Source of the DNA: Tetradesmus obliquus
Taxonomy: Eukaryota > Chlorophyta > Chlorophyceae > Sphaeropleales > Scenedesmaceae
Direction: 5' to 3'
Length of the DNA: 64,000 bases
Assembly: GCA_030272155.1 (NCBI GenBank)
Contig: CP126203.1
Location: 1,798,001-1,862,000 of the forward strand
Part shown: positions 1-11,644 of the stretch, in pieces
How the letters are laid out: each line of letters starts with the position of its first letter
How positions within the stretch are numbered: the first letter of the stretch is position 1
Made by a program: the position numbers and the translations under genes
The notes under the pieces: generated by a model
Told to the model about the DNA's origin: nothing
The model's input: the letters and a program-made list of their open reading frames with translations, nothing else
The model's database searches: none

Positions 1-146
1 CTCTGTGCACTGGTTGCGCTGCTGTGGGGCGAGTCAAAGCCGCCACCATCACCCGCATCCTCCAACTCATGCACTGATGTGAAAAAGGCATGGCAACTGA
101 GCCGCAGCCTCACACTCACCTGCACACCCAAAGCTCCTGAAGGACG
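1..146 (-). repeat. Duplicated copy of the exon end at 253-345
   Basis: Bases 1-80 read on the minus strand as ELEDAGDGGGFDSPHSSAT, a diverged copy of ELEDAGDGGGFDTPRSSAS in the exon at 253-345. Bases 115-146 give a second fragment (ASFRSFGCAG, followed by a GTGAG donor) matching SFRSFHSAG plus its donor. These are downstream, donor-side copies of the exon end. Whether either is used as an exon cannot be told because the gene leaves the window. Confidence 0.6.
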
Positions 147-407
147 CTGCCTGAGACTCTACAGCGCACCCGCTTCTGGCAATACAATCACGGACGCGTC
201 AATTTGAGCTTCAACTTCAAGCACCTCGCCAGGGGAAAACCATTCACCTCACCTGCAGAGTGGAAGCTCCTGAAGCTCTGTGCGCTGGCATATGATGCGC
301 TGCTGCGGGGCGTGTCAAAGCCGCCACCATCTCCAGCATCCTCCAACTCATCATCACTGCCGCTGCCCTCGCCAACATCACCACCCTCACTCTCTGGCGC
401 AATTTCC

Positions 408-441
<34 letters not shown>

Positions 442-1617
442 GTGGTGGTGGCTCTTTTGCCGCCTGATCAGCAGCAGCGGCAGCAGCAGCAGCAGGATCT
501 GCTGCAGCAGGTGCTTCTGCTTCGTCCTCGCTTGCTTCATCCTTGCTGCTGATGACGATTTGGTGTGCAGCCGCTGTTGAACCTGCTGCTGCTGCTGCTG
601 TTGCCATGGAGGGTGCTGGGGTGAGCGGTCCAGAGGGTGTGTCAGCACGGGTACTCCCAGGCCATGCTGGCACATTGTGGCTAGACATGTTGATGCTCTG
701 TAGCGGTACGGCAGCAGCAGCAAGAAATGTTGCAGCAGCAGGTGAGACTGAAGCAAGCGCATCAGGCCTCGCAACCTAGATATGCTGAATAAACATACGC
801 AGAGAAATTGATTCTAGTTGCCGAGCAACACATCAGCATCAGCATAATAGGAGTTGCTTCAATTGGCTGCCATGCTTAGCAGACGTTCATGTTGCCAAGC
901 AGGCCAGAGGCGTGCCAGAGACATGCATGCAGCTGCACCAAGGCCCTGCATTAACCAACCTGTGGTGCTGCAGCGGTGGCACTGCCATATCCTGGTGGTG
1001 GCGCTGCTGCTGCTGCTGCTGCTGCTGCTGTCGCCTGTTGGATGGCAGCCACTGCACCAACATTGCCCTGGCCAGAGGCACCAGGCGCCACTGCTGTAGT
1101 GTTGAGGCCTGCACAAACAGCAGAAGCAGCAGCAGCAGCAGCAGCAGAAGAGTTGAGAAGTATTCAACCGCGCCACATAGCTTACTCAATGCCCTGCACA
1201 TTGTGCGTCCATTGCTGGCGCAGTACCGTATCGTGCTGCTGCTGCTTTTGCACAAACCTTGATGTCACCTGCTGCGCACTCTTCAGCCAACCAACCCAGG
1301 AATGCGCTTCTAAACACTTCATCAGCAGCAACGCATGCAAAGGACACTGTGCAGTGTAGCAGAGTAGCAGGCACACGCTGCACCTACAAGCATGAGCGTC
1401 ACCTGCAGGTGGTGAAGGGGGTGCCTCTTTGGCAGCAGCAGCGGTTGCTTCTGCTGTTGCTGTAGTAGGTTTGGCACTGGTGTCACTGGCGCCGATGGCC
1501 GCTGCTGCAGCCGCATCTGTGGTTTCTGCATCCCTTGTGTTGCTGGATGCGGCTGCAGCGGCATCTGTCTCAGCAAGCAGTGATGCTGCCATGGCCTCCA
1601 GATCATCTGCAGCAGCC

Positions 1618-1650
<33 letters not shown>

Positions 1651-2225
1651 TCCCCTCCTGCTGCTGCTGCTGGGGGTGCAGCTGCAGTGCTATTGTATTG
1701 TATTGTATTGCTAATGCCAGTCATCACCTCATCACTCGACCTGTGTGGCAGATCCACTGACACTGCAGGCAGCACTTCTGCTGCTGCCTCACCCACGCTT
1801 GCTGCATTGCTGTAGTTGCTGCTGCTGCGCGGCACCGCACTGCCTGTCACTGCAAGCATTGAGTCTGACCGTGTAGACACACCCTGCTGCTGCTGCTGCT
1901 GCTGGTGCTGCTGGTGGTGGTCAAAGCCATGGTGACCTTCACCTGCTGCTGCTGCTGCTGCTGCTGACTCATACGCAAACCCAGATGCAGTTTGGTCAAA
2001 TGCCGTGCTGGGTGTAGCAGCAGCCTGTGCATGTGCTGCTGCTGTTGGTGGCCGCACACCCTTTGCCAGAACAGGGCCCAGAGGGCCCCACTGAACCCTG
2101 GAGCCGTCTGCTGCTGCTGCTGCTGCTGGCTTGCTAGTGGTAGAGCTGCTGCTGCTGCTGCCTTTGCCCAAAGGCAGGCGCTGCATCAGCTGAGCCACAC
2201 GCTTCTGGACATACCCGCCCTTGCC

Positions 2226-2262
<37 letters not shown>

Positions 2263-3145
2263 TGCTGCTGCTGATCTTGCTGCTGCTCCAGAAGCTCGTA
2301 AGGTGTGTACTCCTCAGGAATGACATCCCTGTTGAAGCTGCTGCTGCCATCTTCTTCAATAACAGGAGCCGTGTATGCTGTCTTTGCTGCACCAAGGTTT
2401 GCAGGAAGCCTGTTCAGTGCACCGTGCTGATCCCCTGCTGCTGCTGCCGCTGCTGCTGCTGCTGCTGTGACAGCTGCTCCGCTGCTGCTGCTGCCAGCCA
2501 GCAGCTGGCCTGTCCCTCCAAAGCTCGACTGAGCGCTGTAGTAGCTTGATGCTGTTGTGCTGCGTGTTGCGGTTGGCGCAACAATAGTCTGCTGCTGCAG
2601 AGAGCTGGTAGGGGTGATGCTGCCAGCTGTCTGCGCTGTGCTTGTGTGGAAGAGGGTACTGCCGAGTGTGGTAGTAGGCGTGATGCTGCCAGCTGTCTGC
2701 GCTGTGCTTGTGTGGGAGAGGGTACTGCCGAGTGTGGTAGTAGGCGTGATGCTGCTGACTGTCTGCACTGTGGTAGTGGGGGAGAGGGTACTGCCAAGTG
2801 TGGTAGTAGGCGTGATGCTGCTGACTGTCTGCACTGTGGTAGTGGGGGAGAGGGTACTGCCAAGTGTGGTAGTAGGCGTGATGCTGCTGACTGTCTGCAC
2901 TGTGGTAGTAGGGGTGATGCTGCTGCCAAGTGTGGTAGTAGGCGTGATGCTGCTGCCGAGGGTTGTGGTGTTAGAGGTGGTGCGTGAAGGTGAGGGGGCA
3001 GCACGGGATGGGGTGGAGAGGCCAGGGGTGCCTGGGGAGCAGCAGACCGGAGGCACAGAACGCTCAGATGTAAGACTTTTTTTGTTGAGTTGTAGTTGTT
3101 TGGTTACGTTTGGGTGCAAAAATTGTGTGAAGAGGCCAGGGGTGC
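1..3145 (-). CDS. Low-complexity Ser/Thr/Ala-rich protein, partial (runs off left edge)
   Basis: Function not recognised. Three exons in gene order: about 3145 or 3031 down to 1403, then 1108-960, then 775-253; the donor and acceptor phases match (G|GC, then CAG|GTT), which is the main support. The product holds a 22-residue Thr-rich repeat (TTTLGSTLSPTTTVQTVSS type), poly-Ala, poly-Gln and Ser stretches, and an acidic segment (SDDELEDAGDGGG) followed by FDTPRSSAS and SFRSFHSAG. No signal peptide, membrane segment or known domain is visible. No start ATG lies in frame in the first visible exon, which is open from about 3190, so an upstream exon between 3146 and 3701 is missing. Two acceptor copies (exon starts 3145 and 3031) are both in frame. 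The coding sequence continues beyond base 1. The 1108-960 exon is the least certain part. Confidence 0.6.
2600..2965. repeat. 66-bp coding minisatellite
   Basis: The string gtagtaggcgtgatgctg recurs at 2671, 2737, 2803 and 2869, a period of 66 bp (22 codons), with partial units on both sides. On the minus strand it encodes the Thr/Ser-rich repeat of the neighbouring protein. The left units read HTSTAQTAG and the right ones SPTTTVQTVS, so two sub-families exist. Confidence 0.9.
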
Positions 3146-3701
3146 CTAGGGAGCAGAAGACAGAGGAGGCACAGCGCCAGACAGGAGGCACAGACCAGAG
3201 GAATGGCAGATTTGTTCAGTTACAGTTGGACAAGCAGCAGGATACTAAATGACATCAAATGAAATGAAGATGCCACATATTGTGTGGCGTGAACAACACA
3301 GTGATTTTGCCCTCTTACTGAAGCATTCAATATACTGAGTAGCACGTATCCTGATCTGTGTCACAACTGCCAAAAGTGCCTCAGCAACCACCAGCAGTCA
3401 AGTCGCAACGGTGCATCAATCACATACACAACAGAAGCAACAACCTACACAAGACTCGACATACCATGTGAAATTTGTACATGATAACTTCTGGTGAAAA
3501 GCTGAACTTTGCATTCTGCATCATGGTCGTTGTGACATTATCACAGCATGAAAAAGCTGGAGAGCAAAACTGGGTAGGTACACAGTTATCGTGATCATGG
3601 TCAATACTATACGCCCCCCAAATGATTACTTTCACTTGAAATAAATCACTAGAGCATCAAATGTGCACCCATCCCGCACCCCACCCTACAGCCTGGCAGT
3701 G
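3146..3701. other. Spacer between two minus-strand genes
   Basis: AT-richer than the flanking genes and free of triplet runs. It should hold the 3' UTR of the CBM-like gene and the promoter and first exon of the gene to its left, but I cannot fix either. A minus-strand TGTAA (ttaca at about 3219), the usual green-algal poly(A) signal, is present. Confidence 0.4.
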
Positions 3702-3760
3702 CTAGTCTAGCATCTGCTGATACCCCACTGACAGCACCACATCGTCTGGCAGCATCCTAG

Positions 3761-3791
<31 letters not shown>

Positions 3792-3840
3792 CTCATCAGC
3801 CAGGGGCTCATAGCCCCCACTGTACCCTGCATTGCTTCCA

Positions 3841-3880
<40 letters not shown>

Positions 3881-4455
3881 CACTAAGCGCTTGGCTCTTC
3901 CTGTCAAGACCCCAGCCAGGAGCACTGTGGGTCACTGTCCTTGCAAAAAACGCATTCATCCTGCGCAGCAGCGGCCCTGCAGGATGCTGCTGCTCCTCTG
4001 CTGCTGCATGCCCTGATGAAGCAGCAGCAACAGCTGCTGCTGCTGTAGCTGGCGATCCTGCCGGCAGCGGCACTTCCTGCAAGCTCTTCTTTCCTGCTGC
4101 TGCTGCTGCTGCTGCTGCTGCCAAAGAAGATGGAGAGGCATATGACAGCTGCACCCCTCGTGGCAGCAGCAGTAAGCTGGGGCTTGCAGGGCCTAGCCCA
4201 GCAGCATTAGCAGCAGCAGGAGACGCTGCTGCTGCTGCAGCTGCTGCTGTGTTGCTGCCTGGCTCTGCATCAGCACTCCAACCTGCATCATGGCTAGGCC
4301 GTTCTGCTGCCGCCATGCCACTGCGCAAACCAAACAACCCCATGGCGTTGCTGCTGCTGCTGCCGGAAACTGACCCAATTCCCAGCCCCCTGCTCAACAA
4401 GTAACCATCTGCATTGTGCCTGTCATCCACTGCTGCTGCATCATTTGCATCATCT

Positions 4456-4491
<36 letters not shown>

Positions 4492-4941
4492 CTGCGCCGC
4501 ACAGGGAGCAGCGCTGCTCTGCCCACAACTGCCCCACCAGCCATCCCTCCTCCCAGCACAACACCACTGCCAGCCCCAGCCTCACCTGTAAACACTGCAT
4601 CTTCAGCAGTACTGCAGCCAGCAACAGCACCCGCACCCAGCGTTGCCGCCGCCCCTGCTGCTGCATTGCCAGCAGCAGGATCCTCACTTGCAGCAGCAGC
4701 AGCAGCAGCGTCCTCTCTCTCCAGTTCTGCTGCTGCCTCTGCTGCTGCTGCCACCATGTCCCCGCTGCCACCACTAGCACCGCCAGCAGCAGCAGCAGCA
4801 GCAGCAGAGCCACCGCTGTATGTGGCTCGCAGCAGCCCCACATCAGACCAGGCTGGCACCACAAGCTTGCCATATGTTGCTGTCTGCACTGGCTGACTGG
4901 TGACAGCGCTGCTGCTGCTGCTGCCAGCAGTCTCACCCTGC

Positions 4942-4988
<47 letters not shown>

Positions 4989-6411
4989 CCTGCCACGGCG
5001 AAGCCAGCCAAACCAGCCTTTGCCTGCAGAGCTGCTGCTGTCATTTGGCAAGCTGCTGGTTTGATCTCTGCTGCTGGAGATATATTTGTCATATCCAGCC
5101 TTGTAAGTATCTGGCAGATCCTGAGCAGCGCCATCAGGCGACTCGATTACACCTGGCAGCATTGCTGTTGCTGTCTGCTGCACAGCTGGCGCTGCCCGCC
5201 GCTCGGGTGTCTCAACCACCCCCAGGGGGATAGCTGTGGCTGTCTGGCGCACATCTGCGAACTGCTGCTGCTGCTGCTGCTGCTCTGGTGTCTCAATGAC
5301 ACCCAGGGGTACTGGCGTCACTGACCGCCCGAGCACCGGCAACTGCAGCTGCTCTGGTGTCTCGATAACACCAAGGGGCACTGGAGTCGCCGTTTGCCTC
5401 AGCACCGGCTGCTGCTGCTGCTGCTGCCATGGCGAGTCTGGTGTTTCGACAACACCAGGGGGCACTGGCGTTGCTGTGTGCCTGAATGCTGCCAAGTGCT
5501 GCTCTGGTGTCTCGATGACCCCAGGGGGTACCGGTGTGGCTGTAGGCCTGAATGCTGCATGCTGCTGCTCTGGTGTCTCAACAACACCCGGCAGCATTGC
5601 TGTTGCTGTCTGCTGCACAGCTGCTGTCTCAACCACCCCTGGGAGCATTGGTGTTGCTGCAGCAGACAGCAAGCCTGCATGTTCTGGTGTCTCTATCACA
5701 CCAGGATGCATAGGTGTTGCTTTTGCAGACAACCTTTCCGCGTGCTCTGGTGTCTCAATCACACCCAGGTGCACCGGTGTAGCTGTCTGCTTCAGCACTT
5801 TGCTGCTGCTGCTGCTGCTGCCATGCAGCAGCGGCTCACTGCCAGAATCACCCTGCCCAACTGCTGCAGGCCCTGCTGCTGCTGCTGCTGCTGTTGTACT
5901 GCTTGTAATGCCTGGTGAAGGTTTCCTAGGCAGTACAGTCACCCCATGTGATGCCCACTCAGCACCAGCTGCTGCTGCGCCTGCTGCTGCTGCCTTTGCT
6001 GCTGCTGCTGAGACAGGCCCTCCCCAGCTGCCACCAGTACTGGTTCGAGGTACTGCATCATCACATGTTCCTCCGAAACCTCCCTTTTCAACGTCTTTTT
6101 GCTGCTGCCAATCCTTTTTGCCCTTCCCAGTGCACCTTGCAAGCCATGCAGGGGCCCTGTTAGTGGCAACTAACAGCCACAGCACAACCAAGATCAGGCC
6201 TAAACCGCCAAAGACGCCGCCCAAAACCCCGCCAATGATGGCACCCTGGTTCGGGTCGCTGGGGGCTGCTGCTGATGCTTTATCTCGCTGCTGCTGCTGC
6301 AGCTGCTGCTGCTGGCCATTGATGGACAGGCTGGAAAGAGTGAGGTGGATGCCGACAGCAGTAGCTGCGCTGTTGAGGGCTGTCTGTAGGCTAGGGCCTG
6401 AGTAGGGTGTG

Positions 6412-6463
<52 letters not shown>

Positions 6464-8184
6464 CGAGTGCAGCAGCAGCCTGCAGTTTCTGCAGTGGTGC
6501 TGGACTTGTGAAGGTGTAGGTGACCACGGTGCCGGGGGTCTGCTGGCCCTGCAGAAACAGCAGCATTACATAATCTTGTTGAATATATTATTGAGTGACA
6601 GCAGCAAAGTGCCTGCAGCTGCTGCAGTGGTGCGGGGCTTGTGAAGGTGTAGGTGACCACGGTGCCTGGTGCCTGGCCCTGCAGGGACAAAGCATTACAA
6701 AAAATCATTTGAAAATCCAATCATCCAGTGACGCCAGCAAGGCATTGAAGTGCATACTATACAACACAGCAATTCTGAAGCGCGCCAATGCTCGCTAATG
6801 TCTGCAGCAATCCAACTTTTTGCCTCTGCTGACAGGACCTCCTCAGCCTTGCTGTACTATCTCAATCAGCATATCAATTACAATGCTGGTGATGTTATCT
6901 GCACCCACCTCCTGCAGTAGCTTGCGTCCAGAGGCCTATGCAGCAGAATTGCATCCCTTACTAGCCACAAAATTGTGAACGAAACTGCCAGTTTCATGTC
7001 AAATGTTAGGCCTGCCCACCTGCTGCAGCAGCTTGCGCCGTCCAGAGGCCTGTGCAGCAGCAGCGGGTGCTGCAGGCGCATAACTTGCGTTAATGCTGGC
7101 AGCAGGCACGCCTGTGATGTTGGACACTGCCCGCAGCGCTGCGTCAGCAGCACCAGAGGATTGGAACTGCTCGGGGGTGACGCCTGTGAGGCAGCAGCAG
7201 CAGCGGTGGCGGTGGTGGCAGCAGTAGCAATGCAGGCGGCATTGGCAGCAACAACGGGGTAGGCGTTCGTCAAGCTGCGTGAAAATCAACATATCAAGGC
7301 GAAATAATGCAACCAGGGTGGCTCGTTATTGCTGCGGCTTTTGCGCGCAGCATCAGCAGCCAACTCAGGCATCGTAAACCAAACGATATACTTTGCATTG
7401 GATCAGCTGGCCTGACATTGTACGATAATCTGCTGACTGAGAGCTGTCATTCTGGTTCTGCAGTAGTAGCCTGTGCCCAAGCTAAAGCAGCAAGAACCAC
7501 AACAGCAGTGCTGAGACCTTGATGCTGCATAAGCTGCAGACTTCACAAGTGCCAGGCACGCCACCATGCCCTGATGCCCGGTTTAGCATAACAAATTCAG
7601 ACGCATCAACAGCTGCCTGCACAGCCATAGCTTACACAAAGACAACATTTTGCAGAAGTGACATCATGAAGCAGCAGATATAGGGTGTATCAACAGTTGT
7701 GTTGCGTACCTTGGAATGTGAGCTGTGCGGTAGGTGCTGCTGCTGTGGTGTCGGCAGGATCAGCGGGTGCTGTTGCAGGGGACGGCTCAGGGGACGGTAC
7801 GGGGGACACATCAAGGCTGGGTGATGGGGATGGGGACGGTGAGGGGGACACTTCAGGGCTGGGCGACGGGGACACATCAGGGGACAGGGACGGTGAAGGG
7901 GACGGAGAAGGGGACGGTGATGGGGACGGGGACGGTGATGGGGACGGTGGAGGGGACGGTGGAGGGGGTGGTGTTGGGGACGGTGACGGTGATACTTCTG
8001 GTCTTGCTGTGTTGTTGCGTGGCAGCAAGGTTGCTGGCAACACAGCAGCTGTCCGATTGGCAGCGCTGCTGGCATTGGCTGCGGTTGTGTTTTGGGGTAC
8101 AACAGCAGTGCTGACATTTGTGGCCGGTTGAGCTGGGGGCTGCAGCTGAGTGATGTTGACCCACTCTACACGCGTGATGCTGGG

Positions 8185-8223
<39 letters not shown>

Positions 8224-10724
8224 GGAGTTTGCAGCGCTTGTGTTGGTAGTTGCTGCTGCTTGAGCTGCTTGCTGTGTGATGTTGACTCGCTGCACGCGTG
8301 TGATGATGGGCTGTGCTGGCGTCTCGCTGCTGTTCCTGGCTGCAGGGCCGGGCACCAGCTGCTGCTGCTGCTGCTGCTGTTGCTGCTGCTGCCGCTGTCG
8401 TGTTATGTTGATGGTTGTAACATTGGTGATGGTGGCCTGCTGCTGCTGCTGATCTGCAGTGGCATTGCCAGCAGCAGCAGTGCTGTTGACAGCTGCTGCT
8501 GGTGTCTGCGGCTTGGGAGGTGCAGGGCCAGGGGATGGAGGTGGTGGTGGTGGCGAGGGTGAAGGTGGCGGGGACGCTGGTGGTGGGCTGGGCGGTGGGC
8601 TGGGTGGTGGGCTGGGCGGTGGGCTGGGTGGTGGGCTGGGCGGTGGGCTGGGTGGTGGGCTGGGCGCGGCCAGTGCTGTAGTAGCATTGGGTGACACATC
8701 AACTGTTGTCGCAGATGGTAAGGTGCCAGCCGTGTTGTTGGCTGGTGTGGCGCTGAGGGTTGGTGCTGCTGCTGACTCCTGTTGTGCTGCAGGCGGCAGC
8801 GGCCGCGTGGCAACTGTGATGGCAGCTGGCGCTGGTGCTGCTGGTGGTGTGGGAGATGGCTGCACAACTGGCAGCGTTGTGTTGGCTGCTGGGACAACAG
8901 CTGCTGCTGGCACTGCAGGCTCCAGCTGCTGCGGTTGAGGTGCAGGTGGTATTGTGGCTGCTGTTTCTGTGGAGTTCTCAGTCAAACTTCCAAGAGTGGC
9001 TGGAGGTGATGCTGCAGGTGCTGCTGCTGCTGCTGCTGCTGCTGCTGGCACATCAGGTGGGAAGGGCCCAGCGCCTGGCGGCCTGCACTGCCAGTACCAC
9101 TGGTTCTTGCGCTCACAGCTGCTGCCAGGAGGACAGGAGCCAGCAGAGGTCCATGGGGCATCAGCACAAGGCGTGTTGGCTCCGCAGCTGCTGGCACCAC
9201 CACATTGAGCCCAGAGGAACAGACCGGTAGGTGTGGGTGACTGCTGGGCGGGGGTTTGAGAGGGTTGAGGGTTTTGGCTGCTGCCATATGTGGGTGAGGT
9301 GTTGGGGTTTGGGGTGGGTGACTGCAGGAGGTCTGAGGATGAGGCTGGGGAGCGACACTGCCAGATATCGCTGCTGATCCTGCAAGGGGCCAGCAGCAGC
9401 AGCAGCAGCAGCAACAGCAAACTTTGTTTCAGGGAGTGTGACTGGGGATGCCGTACGGTGGTTCAGAATTTGCAGTGAACATGACATGTAGCACGCTGAT
9501 TGCAGCTGAGCTATGCATTGCAGATTCCTGCAAACCTCGTACAGAGTCGCTGCATCATTTGCAACACTGCATCATGCAAACAGCAAGCGCCTCACCTGAC
9601 GCAGCTAGTGCCCTCTGGGCACACCACGCTAGCCCATGCTGCATCAGCACATGGTGCATCACTACTGTAGCAGGAGCGCTGCCCCCCACACTGATCCAGA
9701 GGCTGCAGCGTGAAGGGCGCCTGGCTGCTGCTGCTGCTGCTGCTGGTGGTGGTGGTGCTTGATTTGGCGGGCCTGTCTGGCCTGCACTGCCAGTACCACC
9801 GGTCTTGGCGGGTGCAACTGTAGCCAGAAGGGCAGAACGTCTGCATGTAGCCAGGTATGCACAAGTTGTGGCGCGTTGCGAAAATAGACAAAATAGAGAA
9901 ATTGCAGTGACATACCTCATGCATACCTCATGCCAGTTCACGATTGCAATACTGCTGTGATGAGTCACGGCAGTGCTGTGGTAGGGCAGGCTAGCGGCGC
10001 TGCTCCAGACATGTGTGTGTGCAGCAGCATGCCTTGCTTGTGATTCTCAGTATGTGAGGCAGTCACTTGACACGTGCCTGCACGCGATACGAATAGTCAA
10101 TGTATGCTAGAACAGCAGCAATTCACTCACGCTGCTCCACGCCTGGTCAGCACAGGGGCTGCCGCCGTAGCTGCTGCAGCGCTGCGGGAAGTCCCCACCA
10201 CACGGGTCCCAGGGGTTCAAGGCACGCACAGGTGACTCTTGAGCGGACGCACCACCTGCAATTACAGCATGTGCCAGCAGCAGCTGAGAGCCACGGCCTG
10301 CAACATGGTGATACTGGCACAGCCTGCCTGCAACATGCCCTGCTGCTGAGCATCCTTCACCATGTGCTGCTTGTTGACGGATGCAGGAAGCGGCAAAACA
10401 CCTTCAAGTCGTAAGTTATACTGTATCAATGCTCGGCAGTAACGGAGCCTGCGAGTCGAGCTGCTAGGCCGCCCCCGCAAATCCAAAGTACGCCTGCAGT
10501 CTGCAGGCCCCCCTGTTACCTGCGTCAGGCCTGCACTGCATCCACCAAGGGTTGATCCGCACGCAAGATGATCCCGACTGGCAACGTCTGTCGCCCCATG
10601 GCTGCTCGGACCCACACTGCTGCCACAGAGACAGATCTCCTATGTCGGACTGCTGGGCTGCGGCAGGCAGCAGGAGCACCCCCAGCAGCCCTGTGCAAGC
10701 CGCAAACACGGATATCGATCTCAT
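3702..10724 (-). CDS. Secreted single-pass membrane protein with four CBM1-like modules
   Basis: Six exons: 10724-10520, 10255-10131, 9840-9596, 9379-7710, 7183-7020, 6548-3702; 1751 residues, all phases consistent. It opens with a signal peptide (RSISVFAACTGLLGVLLLPA). Four Cys-rich modules follow, of the pattern QCGG..C....PCADA.W....CP.G.SC.R...WYWQCRP, which resembles the fungal cellulose-binding module CBM1. Next come an Ala/Pro region with (SPPP)n and (SP)n pherophorin-like spacers, NIT-rich repeats, and a segment (TFQGVTPEQF..., VPAASINASY, GRRKLLQQ) like the small SEA-like modules of algal surface proteins. One membrane helix (IIGGVLGGVFGGLGLILVVLWLL, about residues 908-932) separates it from an 820-residue cytoplasmic tail with repeated ATPVPLGVIETPE. 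Probable role: attachment of the plasma membrane to cell-wall polysaccharide; the ligand is inferred. Confidence 0.8.
5160..5800 (-). repeat. Cytoplasmic-tail repeat, ATP-P-GVIETPE units
   Basis: About twelve imperfect coding units of 45-75 bp, each giving a variant of TATPVPLGVIETPEQ separated by Gln-rich or Ala-rich spacers. The core I/VETPE is nearly invariant while spacers vary, which points to selection on the short motif. Each unit has Thr-Pro dipeptides that could be phosphorylated; this is inference. Confidence 0.85.
6615..6680 (-). repeat. Acceptor-side copy of exon 6 start
   Basis: Reads GQAPGTVVTYTFTSPAPLQ on the minus strand with its own CTGCAG acceptor, upstream (in gene direction) of the true exon start at 6548 that reads GQQTPGTVVTYTF. 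It can substitute in phase at its start but runs out into intron sequence. Confidence 0.85.
6899..6950 (-). repeat. Donor-side degenerate copy of exon 5 end
   Basis: Matches the exon end around 7011-7062 (GRRKLLQQ plus donor GTGGG) but with deletions, lying downstream in gene direction. A decayed example of the donor-side class. Confidence 0.7.
7786..7990 (-). repeat. SP-rich coding microsatellite
   Basis: Runs of ggggac/ggtgat hexamers on the plus strand encode (Ser-Pro)n with Val/Asp interruptions in the CBM-like protein, in the manner of hydroxyproline-rich wall glycoproteins. Confidence 0.8.
8551..8672 (-). repeat. 12-bp minisatellite encoding SPPP repeats
   Basis: The 12-mer ggtgggctgggc/t is repeated about nine times and encodes (SPPP)n, the extensin/pherophorin type spacer of the CBM-like protein. 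Flanked by a Pro-rich stretch ending in PKPQTP. Confidence 0.85.
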
Positions 10725-11644
10725 CAAGGAAATTTAAAGGGAACCGCGCAGAATCATGCTGGATGAAATCGATGAAATGTCTGGAACACTGTGCACCGCG
10801 TTTTGCTTGTACGGTTTGCGTAGCGCTTGTCGGGGCCTTGTGAGCACACCACAGCAGCAATCAATAACGGATGATCGGGTGAATTTCAGGTGTTCAAACA
10901 CCGGCTGGCGTCGAACCCAAAAGGGTCCAAGGTTGCCAGGGTTGCATCCGACAAAAACGGGCATCGTCCTTGAACTGTTTTCTAAAGGAAGCAGGCGACG
11001 CAAGATAAATCCGAATTTACACGGCACACGACGCCGGCACCAACATGCGGCCGCGGGCAGGTTGGCGTTCGACTGCCAGAATCCTGCTTCCACGTTCCCG
11101 CAAAAGCTTGCTGAACATATTGCCATGCTGGAGCATCAAAATGCTCAACAACAGGCTGTGCAGCGCTTGGCTGTACATCCACCTCTCCAGCATGCCGCCA
11201 GCTGGTGCAGCATCATGCTACCTGCACCAACCCCTACCCTACACAGCAGCAACAGCCCGCACAATTTGCAGCAAACAATGCATCAACAGAATAGTTCTAG
11301 CATTGGCGGTCCAAGCATTCCCGAAGCTGCTCCTCAGTCGCCTGCACCAGCTCATGCCCTTCCCCAAACACCTGGCTGAGCACCTCCAGCATGCTGCTTT
11401 GAATTGTCACTAACCCAGCAACATGCAGCTGACAAGGGCTCAAGCAAACACAGCACGAACTAAGCTTAGCACTGGCGGTCCAAGCACTCTCGAAGCTGCT
11501 CCTCAGTTGCTTGCACAAGCTCATGCCGTGCCCCAAGCACCTGGCTCCGTGCCTCCAGCATGCTACGTAAGGCAAATCTGCCTAGTCACCCACACAGCAA
11601 CAAGCAGCTGACAAGGTCTCAAGCAAACAATGCATCAACAAAGC
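10725..11644. other. Promoter of the CBM-like gene and 3' copies of the RING-kinase-TPR gene
   Basis: The right half (about 11292-11557) contains two further copies of the last TPR-protein exon end, including stop codon (see next entry). The left half, 10725-11290, must include the promoter of the CBM-like gene. Open frames here on both strands lack conserved features and have no splice support. Confidence 0.5.
11292..11557 (-). repeat. Two copies of the terminal exon end, stop codon included
   Basis: About 11292-11400 and 11464-11557 each encode a version of VQATEEQLRECLxRQC and then a stop, matching the true C-terminus at 11645-11738. They lie 3' of the gene and would fall in its 3' UTR or just beyond. 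Confidence 0.85.

Noticed and set aside
2600-2965. CRISPR-like regular repeats
   Set aside because: The 66-bp units are contiguous, coding and in a eukaryotic gene; there are no unique spacers.
3420-3635. Minus-strand 71-codon frame as first exon of the left-edge gene
   Set aside because: It begins with GTG, has no clear donor, and its composition is unlike the rest of the protein.
5236-6405. Long plus-strand open frame (389 codons) rich in Cys, Ser and Gly
   Set aside because: It is antisense to exon 6 of the CBM-like gene, which has a signal peptide, membrane helix and consistent splice phases. Triplet repeats keep several frames open at once.
10756-11379. Plus-strand open frame of 207 codons
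   Set aside because: No recognisable domain; overlaps the duplicated terminal exon copies of the minus-strand gene and the promoter of the CBM-like gene.
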